Assembly: GCF_900996235.1 (NCBI RefSeq)
Contig: NZ_CAAJGM010000241.1
Coordinates: 124,001 to 188,000, forward strand
Source: Paraburkholderia sp. BCC1885
GTDB lineage: Bacteria > Pseudomonadota > Gammaproteobacteria > Burkholderiales > Burkholderiaceae
Length of the DNA stretch: 64,000 bases
Direction: 5' to 3'
The position numbers were made by a program, and so were the translations under genes. The notes under the pieces are model-generated. The model did no database searches. It saw only the letters and a program-made list of their open reading frames with translations, and had not been told where the DNA came from. Shown here piece by piece: positions 35,349-42,937 of this stretch; the stretch's first letter is position 1; every line of letters starts with the position of its first letter.

Positions 35349-35799
35349 GAAAACGGAAGGGTTGGTAATCACGTACTCGATAACGAAGCCTTGGTCGGTA
35401 GCGCGCCCGTCACGTGAAGCTGCTTTCGCGGGTTCAGGCGCTATTAGCGATGCTGACAGAAAATTGCTGAATGCGCGAACCCGTATCGAAACTTCCTGCT
35501 GTAAAGAGACGCGCATAGCGTCCACTCAAATACGCGCGCTGCATAATCTCGCAGATAAGCCTGGTGGCCCAATCGATCCACGCCAAACTCCCTCCGCTAC
35601 GCGCCAGGACTCGCGGCCAGCATCGCGTTTTGCGATCCTGGCCGCGATTGCAGGGAATACCTTCGCTCGTGGATTACCCTGACGACAGCCCCGAAATACC
35701 TCCGCGAAATCCTGCATTGTTGATGTAATTTCGTTAAATAAATCGTGCCCGCGGTCGACAACAGGTTAAGCCGTCTCTCCTTACACGGCTGGACTAAAC
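35349..35799. other. Spacer with long hairpin upstream of the c-di-GMP gene
   Basis: A 451-base spacer between divergent genes. It contains one striking stem-loop (35611-35647, listed separately). A loose match to a sigma-28 promoter (TAAA-N15-GTCGACAA at about 35734-35760) is present but too weak to call. No gene is seen. Confidence 0.4.
35611..35647. repeat. Extended stem-loop
   Basis: TCGCGGCCAG pairs perfectly with CTGGCCGCGA, and after one C-C mismatch the inner ATCGC/GCGAT pairs too, leaving a 5-base loop GTTTT. Total stem is 15 bp over 37 bases. It lies about 150 bases upstream of the MHYT-GGDEF-EAL gene and no T-run follows, so a terminator is less likely than an RNA leader structure or operator. 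Confidence 0.5.
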
Positions 35800-37884
35800 A
35801 TGCTCGGCACTTACAACTTTTGGTTGGCGGCGGTCTCCTTCGTCGTCGCGGCGCTTGCGTCGTATACCGCTCTCGATTTGACCGGACGCATCGCGATGTT
35901 GACCTCGTCGCGCCTGCGTCACGCGTGGCTCGCGGGCGGCGCGGCCGCGATGGGCGTCGGCATCTGGTCGATGCATTTCATCGCCATGCTGGCGCTGTCA
36001 TTGCCGATTCCGCTCGGCTATGACCTGACACTGACCGGCGACTCGCTCGCCATCGCCGTGGTGGTGTCGTATTTCGCGCTCTTCATCACCACGCGCGCGC
36101 AACTGACGCCCGTCCACCTTGTGAGCGGCAGCGTGCTGATGGGCCTCGGCATTGCCGGGATGCACTACACCGGCATGGCGGCCATGCGCATGCAACCCGG
36201 CATTCACTACCGGCCAACGTGGTTTGCCATTTCGCTGGCGATTGCGGTCGCCGCCTCGATGGCCGCGCTGCTGATCGCACGCCGGCTGCGCGACGAAGCC
36301 GCGCGCAACGTCAAACGCACGCGCTTCGGCGCGGCGCTGGTAATGGCCGTGGGTATCAGCGGCATGCATTACGCCGGCATGGCGGCGGCCGATTTCCCGG
36401 TCGGCGCCATCTGCGCAGCAGCCAACGGCGTCGACACCGAGTGGCTCGCCACCGCGGTGATGCTGTTCAGCTTCTCGATTCTGATCGTCACGCTGATGCT
36501 GTCGCGCTTCGATGCACGCACCACCTTTCTGGTCAGCGCCGTGTCGAACCTGAACGGACAGATCGTGCGCCTCGCCACCGTCGATACCCTGACCGGCCTG
36601 CCGAACCGCGCGACCCTTACCGAGCGGATCGAATCGGCCATTCAGATGGCGTGCCGCCGCAACAATGTGTTCGCGATCCTGTTCATGGATCTAGACGGCT
36701 TCAAGACCATCAACGATTCACTCGGCCATTCGGCGGGCGACCAGGTGCTCGCCGCCTTCGCGCACCGTCTACAGGCCTGCGTGCGCGCCACCGATACCGT
36801 CGCGCGGCTGGGCGGCGACGAATTCGTGGTGTTGTCGGAGAACCTGCGCGAGCGGCAGGATGCGGGCCTGATTGCCGACGCCGTGCTCGACCGGATGCGT
36901 GAAGGCGTGTGGAGCGACAACGAGCCGTTGCAGGTCATGCCGAGCATCGGCATTGCGCTGTTCCCGCAGGACGGCGACAACTTCGACACCCTGCTCAAGC
37001 ACGCGGATGCCGCGATGTACGAAGCCAAGCGCGCGGGACGCAGCACCTACCGCTTCTTCGAAGCCAGCATGAACGAGGCCGCGACGCGCACGCTGCAAAT
37101 CCAGCACGCGCTGCACGAAGCGCTCAGCGCGGACTATTTCAGGCTGCATTTCCAGCCCAAGTTTCGCGGCGACAGCAACGAACTGGCCGGCGCCGAGGCC
37201 TTGATCCGCCTGAACCATCCGCTGCTCGGCGTGCTGGCGCCGCTGGAGTTCATCCCGATTGCCGAACGCTCGGGACAGATCGTGCAGATCGGCTACTGGG
37301 TGGTGCGTGAGACGTGCCGGCAGATCCGCCGCTGGGTCGATGCCGGACTGCCGGCGATGAAGGTGGCGATCAACCTGTCGCCACGCCAGCTCTCGCAGCC
37401 GAATCTGGTCGCCAACGTGCTGGAGATCGTGCAGGCCGAACAGGTGGACAGCGAACTGATCATGTTCGAGATCACCGAAACCGTCGCCATGCAGGACGCG
37501 CCCCGCACGATCGAAATGATCCGCGAGTTTCAGACGAGCGGCTTCGAGATTGCAATCGACGATTTCGGCACGGGCTATTCGAGTCTCGCCTACCTGCAAC
37601 GCTTTCGCGTCAAGCAGCTCAAGATAGACCGCTTTTTTACCAACGGTCTCGACGACCATGGTCCCGAAGGCACGGCAATCGTGTCCGCGATCATCGCGCT
37701 CGCGCATTCGCTCGACATGGACGTGGTGGCCGAAGGCGTCGAAACCGCCTCGCAGCTCGGCAAGCTCAAGGCCATGATGTGCGACGAAATGCAGGGCTTT
37801 CTGCTAGGCAAGCCGCTCGAACCGGAGGCCTTCAGCGACCTGCTGAAGGAACGCATGGTTCTGGCGCAGACGGAGATTTCATGA
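35800..37884 (+). CDS. MHYT-GGDEF-EAL cyclic-di-GMP protein
   Basis: This 694-residue inner-membrane protein has an N-terminal MHYT sensor with seven helices and the repeated motifs WSMHFIAML, GMHYTGMAAM and GMHYAGMAAA, proposed to bind a metal and sense a diatomic gas or redox state. A GGDEF domain follows with an intact catalytic motif (ARLGGDEFVVL), then an EAL domain with the signature EALIRL and the loop DDFGTGYSSLAYL. Both catalytic motifs look intact, so it could make or degrade c-di-GMP. The next gene overlaps its stop codon by ATGA. Confidence 0.92.
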   Translation: MLGTYNFWLAAVSFVVAALASYTALDLTGRIAMLTSSRLRHAWLAGGAAAMGVGIWSMHFIAMLALSLPIPLGYDLTLTGDSLAIAVVVSYFALFITTRAQLTPVHLVSGSVLMGLGIAGMHYTGMAAMRMQPGIHYRPTWFAISLAIAVAASMAALLIARRLRDEAARNVKRTRFGAALVMAVGISGMHYAGMAAADFPVGAICAAANGVDTEWLATAVMLFSFSILIVTLMLSRFDARTTFLVSAVSNLNGQIVRLATVDTLTGLPNRATLTERIESAIQMACRRNNVFAILFMDLDGFKTINDSLGHSAGDQVLAAFAHRLQACVRATDTVARLGGDEFVVLSENLRERQDAGLIADAVLDRMREGVWSDNEPLQVMPSIGIALFPQDGDNFDTLLKHADAAMYEAKRAGRSTYRFFEASMNEAATRTLQIQHALHEALSADYFRLHFQPKFRGDSNELAGAEALIRLNHPLLGVLAPLEFIPIAERSGQIVQIGYWVVRETCRQIRRWVDAGLPAMKVAINLSPRQLSQPNLVANVLEIVQAEQVDSELIMFEITETVAMQDAPRTIEMIREFQTSGFEIAIDDFGTGYSSLAYLQRFRVKQLKIDRFFTNGLDDHGPEGTAIVSAIIALAHSLDMDVVAEGVETASQLGKLKAMMCDEMQGFLLGKPLEPEAFSDLLKERMVLAQTEIS

Positions 37885-38657
37885 GATTCGACGTAGCGAC
37901 ATTCAATTCGCTTTGCCTGATGACGTTCCTGTGCAGCGGTATCGTCACGGCTGCCCTCGCGCGCATTTTTGCGCGTGTCGCGGCGTTTCGCTTCTGGTCG
38001 GCGTCGTTCTTTCTGATGAGCGCGGCGGCGGCCTGTTTCGGTCTGCACTCGGTATGGCCAACCACGCTGCTGCTGATCGCCACGGCAACTCTGGCACTGC
38101 AGGCGCGCATTCTGGTGTGGACCGGCACGCGTGTGCTGTTCGGCGCATCTGCCTCGCTGCTCCAGGGCTTCGCCGTCACCGCGCTGTTCTGCGTCCTGTT
38201 TTCGCTCGCGCACGCACTGAAAGCACCGCCTGTTTTTCGCGGCGCGCTGCTCACGCTGTTTTTCCTGCCGTGCCGCGCGCTGACGCTCTATGAGGTATGC
38301 CGCCGACGCCGCCCCGATCTCGGGCCGGCGCGCATGCTGGTGGCAATTGCCAGCGCCATTGCCAGCCTCAACGCGGCGGTGCCGCTGACGCTGGTGCTGC
38401 TGAACCGGGGAAATGCGTCGTTGCTGCTCGGCAACCCGCAGACTACCTCGGCGGTGTATGGCGTCGTGTTTGCAGGCGATCTGCTGCTGATCATCGGCCT
38501 GATCGTGCTTGCCTTGCAGCACCTGCTTGCCGAACAAGGCATGCTCGCCAATCTCGACAAGGGCGCCGCGCAGCGGCCCAATTCGCTCAACCCCGCCCCG
38601 CGCGGCGAACTGGCGCCGGAGTTGCCGGACCGGCCCGCACAGAAAGCGTCCGTATAG
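37881..38657 (+). CDS. Orphan multi-helix membrane protein coupled to the c-di-GMP gene
   Basis: A 258-residue protein with about seven predicted helices, starting with an ATG that overlaps the stop codon of the MHYT-GGDEF-EAL gene (ATGA), so their translation is coupled. It begins MRFDVATFNSLCLMTFLCSG and alternates helices with short basic loops such as YEVCRRRRPDLGPARML; a soluble Pro-rich tail of about 45 residues follows. The layout resembles the membrane sensor half of diguanylate cyclases, but no GGDEF domain follows. Its likely role is to modulate its partner; family not recognised. Confidence 0.7.
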   Translation: MRFDVATFNSLCLMTFLCSGIVTAALARIFARVAAFRFWSASFFLMSAAAACFGLHSVWPTTLLLIATATLALQARILVWTGTRVLFGASASLLQGFAVTALFCVLFSLAHALKAPPVFRGALLTLFFLPCRALTLYEVCRRRRPDLGPARMLVAIASAIASLNAAVPLTLVLLNRGNASLLLGNPQTTSAVYGVVFAGDLLLIIGLIVLALQHLLAEQGMLANLDKGAAQRPNSLNPAPRGELAPELPDRPAQKASV

Positions 38658-38776
38658 CGGGCTCAGCGGACTTCTGTGGGTCTGCGCTAAAGACCGCTAA
38701 AGGCGCTCGGGGTAACTGAAGGTGGCTGAAGGAGAGTAATGCTGGTTAAAGGAGGCTAAGGGCCGCCAAGACGACT

Positions 38777-39313
38777 TTAGCCACCTGAAGCGTCTGTACT
38801 CGCGCCGACGTTCGCACTTACGTCCGCGCTGTTATCCCGTTTCTCTGCCCGCGGCGAAATCCCGTTTGCCTTGGTACGCGGCGGCTTGGGATCGGCTGCC
38901 TCGCTACCGCTCGGCGGCGAGGTCAACGTCGAGATCGGTGCTGGCAGCGGATCGCGCCGCGTCAACTTGCCGTCGACCGAAGCACCGCAATCCATGCGCA
39001 ATTGCTGGTAGTAGATGTTGCCGGTCACATGCGCGTTGGGCTGCAATTCGACGAAATGATCGGCAATCACATCGCCAATGATCTTGCCGTTCACCACCAC
39101 ATCGTAGCCATGCACGTTACCCTCGATCGAGCCGCGATCGCTCAGCACCAGCAAGGTCTGCGTGTTCGCCTTACCGGTGACGTTGCCGCACACATGGCCG
39201 TCCATGCGCAGGCCGTCGCTGAATTCGAGGTCGCCGGTAATGCGCACGTCGTGGGCGACCAGGGTGGCGAGCTTGGTCTGCTGAACGCTCGTGGTTTTCT
39301 TCTTGCCGAACAT
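38777..39313 (-). CDS. Bactofilin (polymer-forming cytoskeletal protein)
   Basis: A 178-residue cytosolic protein that polymerises without nucleotides. The central beta-helix of bactofilins is visible as spaced repeats: VRITGDLEFSDGLRMDGHV, GSIEGNVHGYDVVVNGKIIG and HVTGNIYYQQLRMDCGASVDGKL. A short lysine-rich N-terminus (MFGKKKTTS) and a Pro/Ser-rich disordered tail flank it. It is the last gene of an operon with a membrane coiled-coil protein and an M23 peptidase, the arrangement in which bactofilins direct local peptidoglycan cutting and cell shape. Confidence 0.92.
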   Translation of the reverse strand: MFGKKKTTSVQQTKLATLVAHDVRITGDLEFSDGLRMDGHVCGNVTGKANTQTLLVLSDRGSIEGNVHGYDVVVNGKIIGDVIADHFVELQPNAHVTGNIYYQQLRMDCGASVDGKLTRRDPLPAPISTLTSPPSGSEAADPKPPRTKANGISPRAEKRDNSADVSANVGASTDASGG

Positions 39314-39367
39314 AAATAACCTCTCACTAATATCAGGAAAACGGGGGGTGCGTGACCTATCGCAGGG

Positions 39368-39736
39368 TCAACGGCGTTTCTGGCTTTGGCTGCGCAAGAA
39401 CATCAATTCGGTATTCAGACGGGCCGCTTCGGCGGCTGAGGCGTCAGCAGTCTTCTGCACTGCTGCACGCGCAGTGGACTCCTGCGCCAGCGCGAGCCGG
39501 GTGCGTTCAAGCTCTGCCTGCATACTGTCATGCGAAACCGGCGCGCTCGCACATTGGGACGGCGGCACGGCGCGCTGCGTCGCGTACCAGTTCATCGCCG
39601 CGGCGCCCAGCGCCACACTGCAGGCACATACGCCGCTCCAGAGCGCCACGCGCAGCGCGCGCGAGCGCACCGGTTGGAGTGCATAGACGCGCTGCGTGAG
39701 ACCACCCGCGTCGCGGGCCGAACGAAGATCAACCAT
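39368..39736 (-). CDS. Small membrane-anchored coiled-coil protein
   Basis: A 122-residue protein; ATG 39736 overlaps the end of the M23 peptidase gene by eight bases, indicating coupling. One membrane helix (about residues 28-48, ALWSGVCACSVALGAAAMNW) is followed by a heptad-rich, alanine- and glutamate-rich coiled coil (MQAELERTRLALAQESTARA). It lies between the peptidase and bactofilin genes, so it may be a linker or scaffold between the cytoskeletal filament and the periplasmic enzyme. Not a named family that I recognise. Confidence 0.7.
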   Translation of the reverse strand: MVDLRSARDAGGLTQRVYALQPVRSRALRVALWSGVCACSVALGAAAMNWYATQRAVPPSQCASAPVSHDSMQAELERTRLALAQESTARAAVQKTADASAAEAARLNTELMFLRSQSQKRR

Positions 39737-40685
39737 GAGGATGGGCGCCGAACAACGCAAGATAGGCGGTCGGATCGACCGGAGAGCCGTTCACCAGCAC
39801 TTCGAAATGCAGATGCGGACCGGTCGAGCGGCCGGTGCTGCCGATGTCCGCGACATGTTGCAGCGGCAGAACCAGATCGCCTTCGTGCACGAGAATGCGC
39901 GACGCGTGCCCGTAGCGGGTAATGAGACCGTTGCCGTGGTCGATCTCCACCGCGTTGCCGTAGCCGCCCTTCGGCCCCGCGAAAATCACCCGGCCGCCGG
40001 CCGCGGCGAGAATCGGCGTACCCGAGGGCGCGACCAGATCGACGCCCGGATGAAAGCTGAGCCTGTGTGTGAACGGATCGATGCGATTGCCGAACGGTGA
40101 GCCAAAGCGGGCGCCCTCGGCCGGCATGCGACCCGGAAAAGCGTTAAACGCGACTTCATGCACCTCGGTCTCATGCTCGAGCGCGGCGAGTGTGGCGCTC
40201 AAGCATTCGAGTTGCTGGCGCGTCGAAGCAGCATCGCTACGCGACGGCCGCGTCACCGCTTCGACACAGCGCCTCGGCGGCAGCGACGGACCGCCTTCGC
40301 CGTCGGCGTCCGACGTCTCCTGATCCGCCGGATCGGCAGGCGCATGCGGCGGCGCTTTCGGCGTGTTCAGACGCGACTCGAAATTGCGCAGCGCGCCGAC
40401 CTCGGTCGTGAGCCGCTCGATGCGCGGCTCGATCTGCGCCATCGACGCATTGAGCTTGCCAAGCTGATCGATTGCATAGTTATGCTCGACGCGGCTCACC
40501 ATCTGACCGCCGCGGGCCGCCGCATCATGCGCGGGTAGATAGATCCCGATAACGACACCCGCCGCCAGCGACAGCGCCGCCGCGCCCGCTGCGGCCGCAA
40601 GCGCGATCGTGATGGCCATGCGCCGGGTAACGAAGCGAATTTCGCCGCTGCTGAGCCGGCTGCCGGCGCCAAGGATCGACGACAT
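39729..40685 (-). CDS. M23 family peptidoglycan endopeptidase
   Basis: A 318-residue, membrane-anchored LytM-type metallopeptidase. ATG 40685 precedes one helix (MAITIALAAAAGAAALSLAA, about residues 23-42), then a coiled region and the catalytic domain. The zinc ligands are visible as SFHPGVDLVAP (HxxxD) and STGPHLHFEVLVNG (HxH), around residues 225 and 300. It probably cuts peptide cross-links in the periplasm. It is the first gene of a three-gene unit ending with bactofilin, recalling cell-shape modules such as Csd/CcmA in Helicobacter. Confidence 0.9.
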   Translation of the reverse strand: MSSILGAGSRLSSGEIRFVTRRMAITIALAAAAGAAALSLAAGVVIGIYLPAHDAAARGGQMVSRVEHNYAIDQLGKLNASMAQIEPRIERLTTEVGALRNFESRLNTPKAPPHAPADPADQETSDADGEGGPSLPPRRCVEAVTRPSRSDAASTRQQLECLSATLAALEHETEVHEVAFNAFPGRMPAEGARFGSPFGNRIDPFTHRLSFHPGVDLVAPSGTPILAAAGGRVIFAGPKGGYGNAVEIDHGNGLITRYGHASRILVHEGDLVLPLQHVADIGSTGRSTGPHLHFEVLVNGSPVDPTAYLALFGAHPHG

Positions 40686-40949
40686 CAGCGGCTCCCCGCA
40701 CGCGCCGCGACACGCCATGCAGACGCGCAACGACACGCCCGATCGCGGCACGCAAACGGAATAGTAAGGACAACGAAAGCGAAGGCGGGATTAGCCGGCA
40801 TGCAACGTATGCGCCGGACAAGCGCCGACGTGAGATGAAAAACAGAACCGCCGATTATCCCTCTGTCCGCTCAGGCATCATCTCAAATTCGAAACGCCGA
40901 CGAATGGGACATGCGCAGCTTTACGTGAAACTCACGCGCGCTTCATCAC

Positions 40950-40982
40950 ATTCAATTAATATGGATACCGAATTAATTGAAT
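40950..40982. promoter_or_regulatory. 11-bp AT-rich inverted repeat
   Basis: ATTCAATTAAT, an 11-base centre, then ATTAATTGAAT: both arms pair perfectly. It lies about 390 bases upstream of the carbamoyltransferase start and 265 bases upstream of the M23 peptidase start. The size and symmetry suit a dimeric regulator, but no adjacent regulator gene exists to assign it to. Confidence 0.4.
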
Positions 40983-41303
40983 TGCCACCTCGGCATATAG
41001 ACCTACATAAGCACCAAACGCCGCAAAGAGGCGTGATAGATGGCGCCGTCGGCGAACGGCGTAACGACAGGAACTCAAGCCGGCAGATGACGCGGGACGG
41101 CTTTGACTGTTCCGTCGCCACCTCTGACGAACGGTCAAACCAGCCCCGGCCAGATGAGCGGCCATTTTTGGGCTTTTGGCGCTAACGACCGCGCAGGCCG
41201 GCGCCACGCCCGCGAATGCAAGCCGGGCGACGGTCAAGCGAAGCGGCTGGCCGCTTTGCATGCCGGGCGGTGCAACCGGCCATAGCCTTTTTGCCAAAAC
41301 TGC

Positions 41304-41331
41304 TTGACTTCTCGCACAGCCAAACTAATAT
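41304..41331 (+). promoter_or_regulatory. Sigma-70 promoter of the carbamoyltransferase gene
   Basis: TTGACT (41304) and TAATAT (41326) are separated by 16 bases and end 38 bases before the ATG at 41370, which has an AAGAGG ribosome-binding site. This is one of the clearest housekeeping promoters in the window. Confidence 0.6.
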
Positions 41332-41369
41332 ACGCACCGCGTACATCAAACTGCCCAAGAGGTGCCTCC

Positions 41370-42662
41370 ATGAGCGTCCCGCAACAAGCCTTTCTCCGCG
41401 ACGCCATGCGTCGCCTGAACATGACCCGCGACACCTTCGCGAGCCGTATCGGTGTATCGCGCCGGGCTTTGGACACGTGGCTGCTGCCGGACGATTCGGC
41501 GGAATCGCGCGCCATGCCGGAGATTGTCGAGCGCTTCGTGTCGGAGATCGTCGTCAGCGGCGAAGCGGGCGATAAGTATACGCAAAGCGTAGACTCACAG
41601 TCGCTCGCCAGCCAGATGCTGTTCGAAGGCAGGCCGCAGTTGCTGTCCGTGGATCAATTCTCGCGCGACTCGGTCGAAGCCCTCTTTCGCGTCGCGGACA
41701 TCATGCAGCCCATCGCGCGACGCCGCAAAATCTCCCGCGTGCTCGAAGGCGCGGTGCTCGGCAACCTGTTCTTCGAGGCCAGCACCCGCACGCGCGTGAG
41801 CTTCGGCGCGGCGTTCTGCCGGCTCGGCGGCTCGGTGTGCGACACCACGGGTTTCACGTTTTCTTCGATGGCCAAGGGCGAGTCCATCTACGACACGAGC
41901 CGCGTGATGAGCGGCTATGTCGACGCGCTGGTGATCCGCCATCCGGAGCAAGGCTCGGTGGCCGAATTCGCGCGCGCCACCAACGTGCCGGTGATCAACG
42001 GCGGCGACGGTCCCGGCGAACATCCGAGCCAGGCCCTGCTCGACCTGTACACGATCCAGCGCGAATTCTCGCGGCTCGGCAAGATCGTCGACGGCGCGCA
42101 TATCGCGCTGGTGGGCGACCTGAAATACGGGCGCACCGTGCATTCGCTCGTCAAATTGCTGGCACTGTATCGCGGCATCAAGTTCACGCTGATCTCGCCG
42201 CCGTCGCTGGAAATGCCGAGTTACATCGTCGAACATATCTCGCGCAACGATCACGTGGTCGAGCAGACTCACGACCTGAAAGCAGGCCTGCGTGGCGCGG
42301 ACGTGGTGTACGCCACGCGCATCCAGAAAGAGCGCTTTGCGGATGAATCGTTCGAAGGCTATACGCCGGACTTCCAGATCAACCAGGCGCTGGTGGATAG
42401 CGTCTGTGGGCTCGATACGCTGATCATGCACCCGCTGCCACGCGACAGCCGGCCGGGAGCCAACGACCTGAGCGTCGATCTGAACCACGATTCGCGCCTC
42501 GCCATCTTCCGTCAGACCGACAACGGCATTCCGGTGCGGATGGCGATTTTCGCGGTGCTGCTGGGGGTCGAAAAGCTGGTGCAGCATTCCATGCGCGACG
42601 CGGCATGGCGTCCGCCGGTATATCTCGGCCCGGACGATGCGGTGTTTCACGGCATCGATTGA
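41370..42662 (+). CDS. Aspartate carbamoyltransferase with HTH-like N-terminal domain
   Basis: A 430-residue protein about 110 residues longer than ordinary catalytic PyrB. The catalytic domain is intact: FEASTRTRVSFGAAF (carbamoyl-phosphate loop), GDGPGEHPSQALLDLY and MHPLPRDSRPG. The N-terminal 75 residues read like a small DNA-binding repressor domain (LNMTRDTFASRIGVSRRALDTWL, helix-turn-helix spacing). It makes N-carbamoyl-aspartate in pyrimidine synthesis; the extra domain might mediate regulation or assembly. No pyrI, pyrC or other pyr gene adjoins. It could be a paralogue of the main PyrB. Confidence 0.85.
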   Translation: MSVPQQAFLRDAMRRLNMTRDTFASRIGVSRRALDTWLLPDDSAESRAMPEIVERFVSEIVVSGEAGDKYTQSVDSQSLASQMLFEGRPQLLSVDQFSRDSVEALFRVADIMQPIARRRKISRVLEGAVLGNLFFEASTRTRVSFGAAFCRLGGSVCDTTGFTFSSMAKGESIYDTSRVMSGYVDALVIRHPEQGSVAEFARATNVPVINGGDGPGEHPSQALLDLYTIQREFSRLGKIVDGAHIALVGDLKYGRTVHSLVKLLALYRGIKFTLISPPSLEMPSYIVEHISRNDHVVEQTHDLKAGLRGADVVYATRIQKERFADESFEGYTPDFQINQALVDSVCGLDTLIMHPLPRDSRPGANDLSVDLNHDSRLAIFRQTDNGIPVRMAIFAVLLGVEKLVQHSMRDAAWRPPVYLGPDDAVFHGID

Positions 42663-42720
42663 AGCAAATCAGCCGCTAGACAACCGAACTCGCGCGTATG
42701 CAGGTGCGCGTGCAGGCGCT

Positions 42721-42779
42721 TCGACGAGCGCTGAATTCTGCCGCGCCGCCTGATCCATCTCCGTCACCGCGAGGCTCAC
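42721..42779 (-). pseudogene. C-terminal remnant of a methyl-accepting chemotaxis protein
   Basis: On the minus strand this stretch reads VSLAVTEMDQAARQNSALVE, in frame directly after the TAG of the permease remnant. The intact receptor at 58172 in the same window has VNRAVGEMDQVTQQNAALVE at its C-terminus, 13 of 20 identical. No other receptor sequence flanks it. It is the third of three adjoining gene scraps behind the sugar dehydrogenase. Confidence 0.6.
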
Positions 42780-42845
42780 CTACCCCACGCGTTTGCTGCG
42801 GCGATACCGGTCGAACAATACCGCGAGCAACAGAATGCCGCCTGA
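42780..42845 (-). pseudogene. C-terminal remnant of an AraH/RbsC-type sugar ABC permease
   Basis: The minus strand reads SGGILLLAVLFDRYRRSKRV followed by G and TAG, the usual last helix and basic tail of AraH-type arabinose permeases. It begins abruptly where the AraF-like remnant ends, in a different frame, with no start codon or other helices. It is therefore the end of a lost permease gene joined to the beginning of a lost binding-protein gene. Confidence 0.6.
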
Positions 42846-42928
42846 CCGAGAGCGGTCGCGGCTTTCTGTTCGTTGATGAACCATGCGTGTTCCGACATCT
42901 TCACCAGGAAGCCGATCTTGAGTGGTAA
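42841..42928 (-). pseudogene. N-terminal remnant of an AraF-type sugar-binding protein
   Basis: The minus strand reads LKIGFLVKMSEHAWFINEQ and continues KAATALGQ, which matches the start of the mature arabinose-binding protein of this group (E. coli AraF begins its mature part with KLGFLVKQPEEPWFQ). The signal peptide is missing, and the frame is lost after about 28 residues. It lies 10 bases past the stop of the sugar dehydrogenase gene. In related genomes I would expect a complete araFGH set at this place. Confidence 0.65.
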
Positions 42929-42937
42929 CGGCGCCGC

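Larger units (their letters stand above)
40686..41369. other. Long spacer upstream of the carbamoyltransferase gene
   Basis: A 684-base spacer between divergent genes. It holds a perfect 11-bp AT-rich inverted repeat (40950-40982), a 7-bp hairpin (41241-41256, AAGCGGC-TG-GCCGCTT) and a good sigma-70 promoter for the next gene (41304-41331). The region around 40920-40990 is much richer in A+T than its surroundings. No gene is seen. Confidence 0.45.

Noticed and set aside
35734..35760. Sigma-28-like promoter (TAAA-N15-GTCGACAA) before the MHYT-GGDEF-EAL gene.
   Set aside because: Two mismatches in the -10 and a poor extended -35; too weak compared with the site at 24748.
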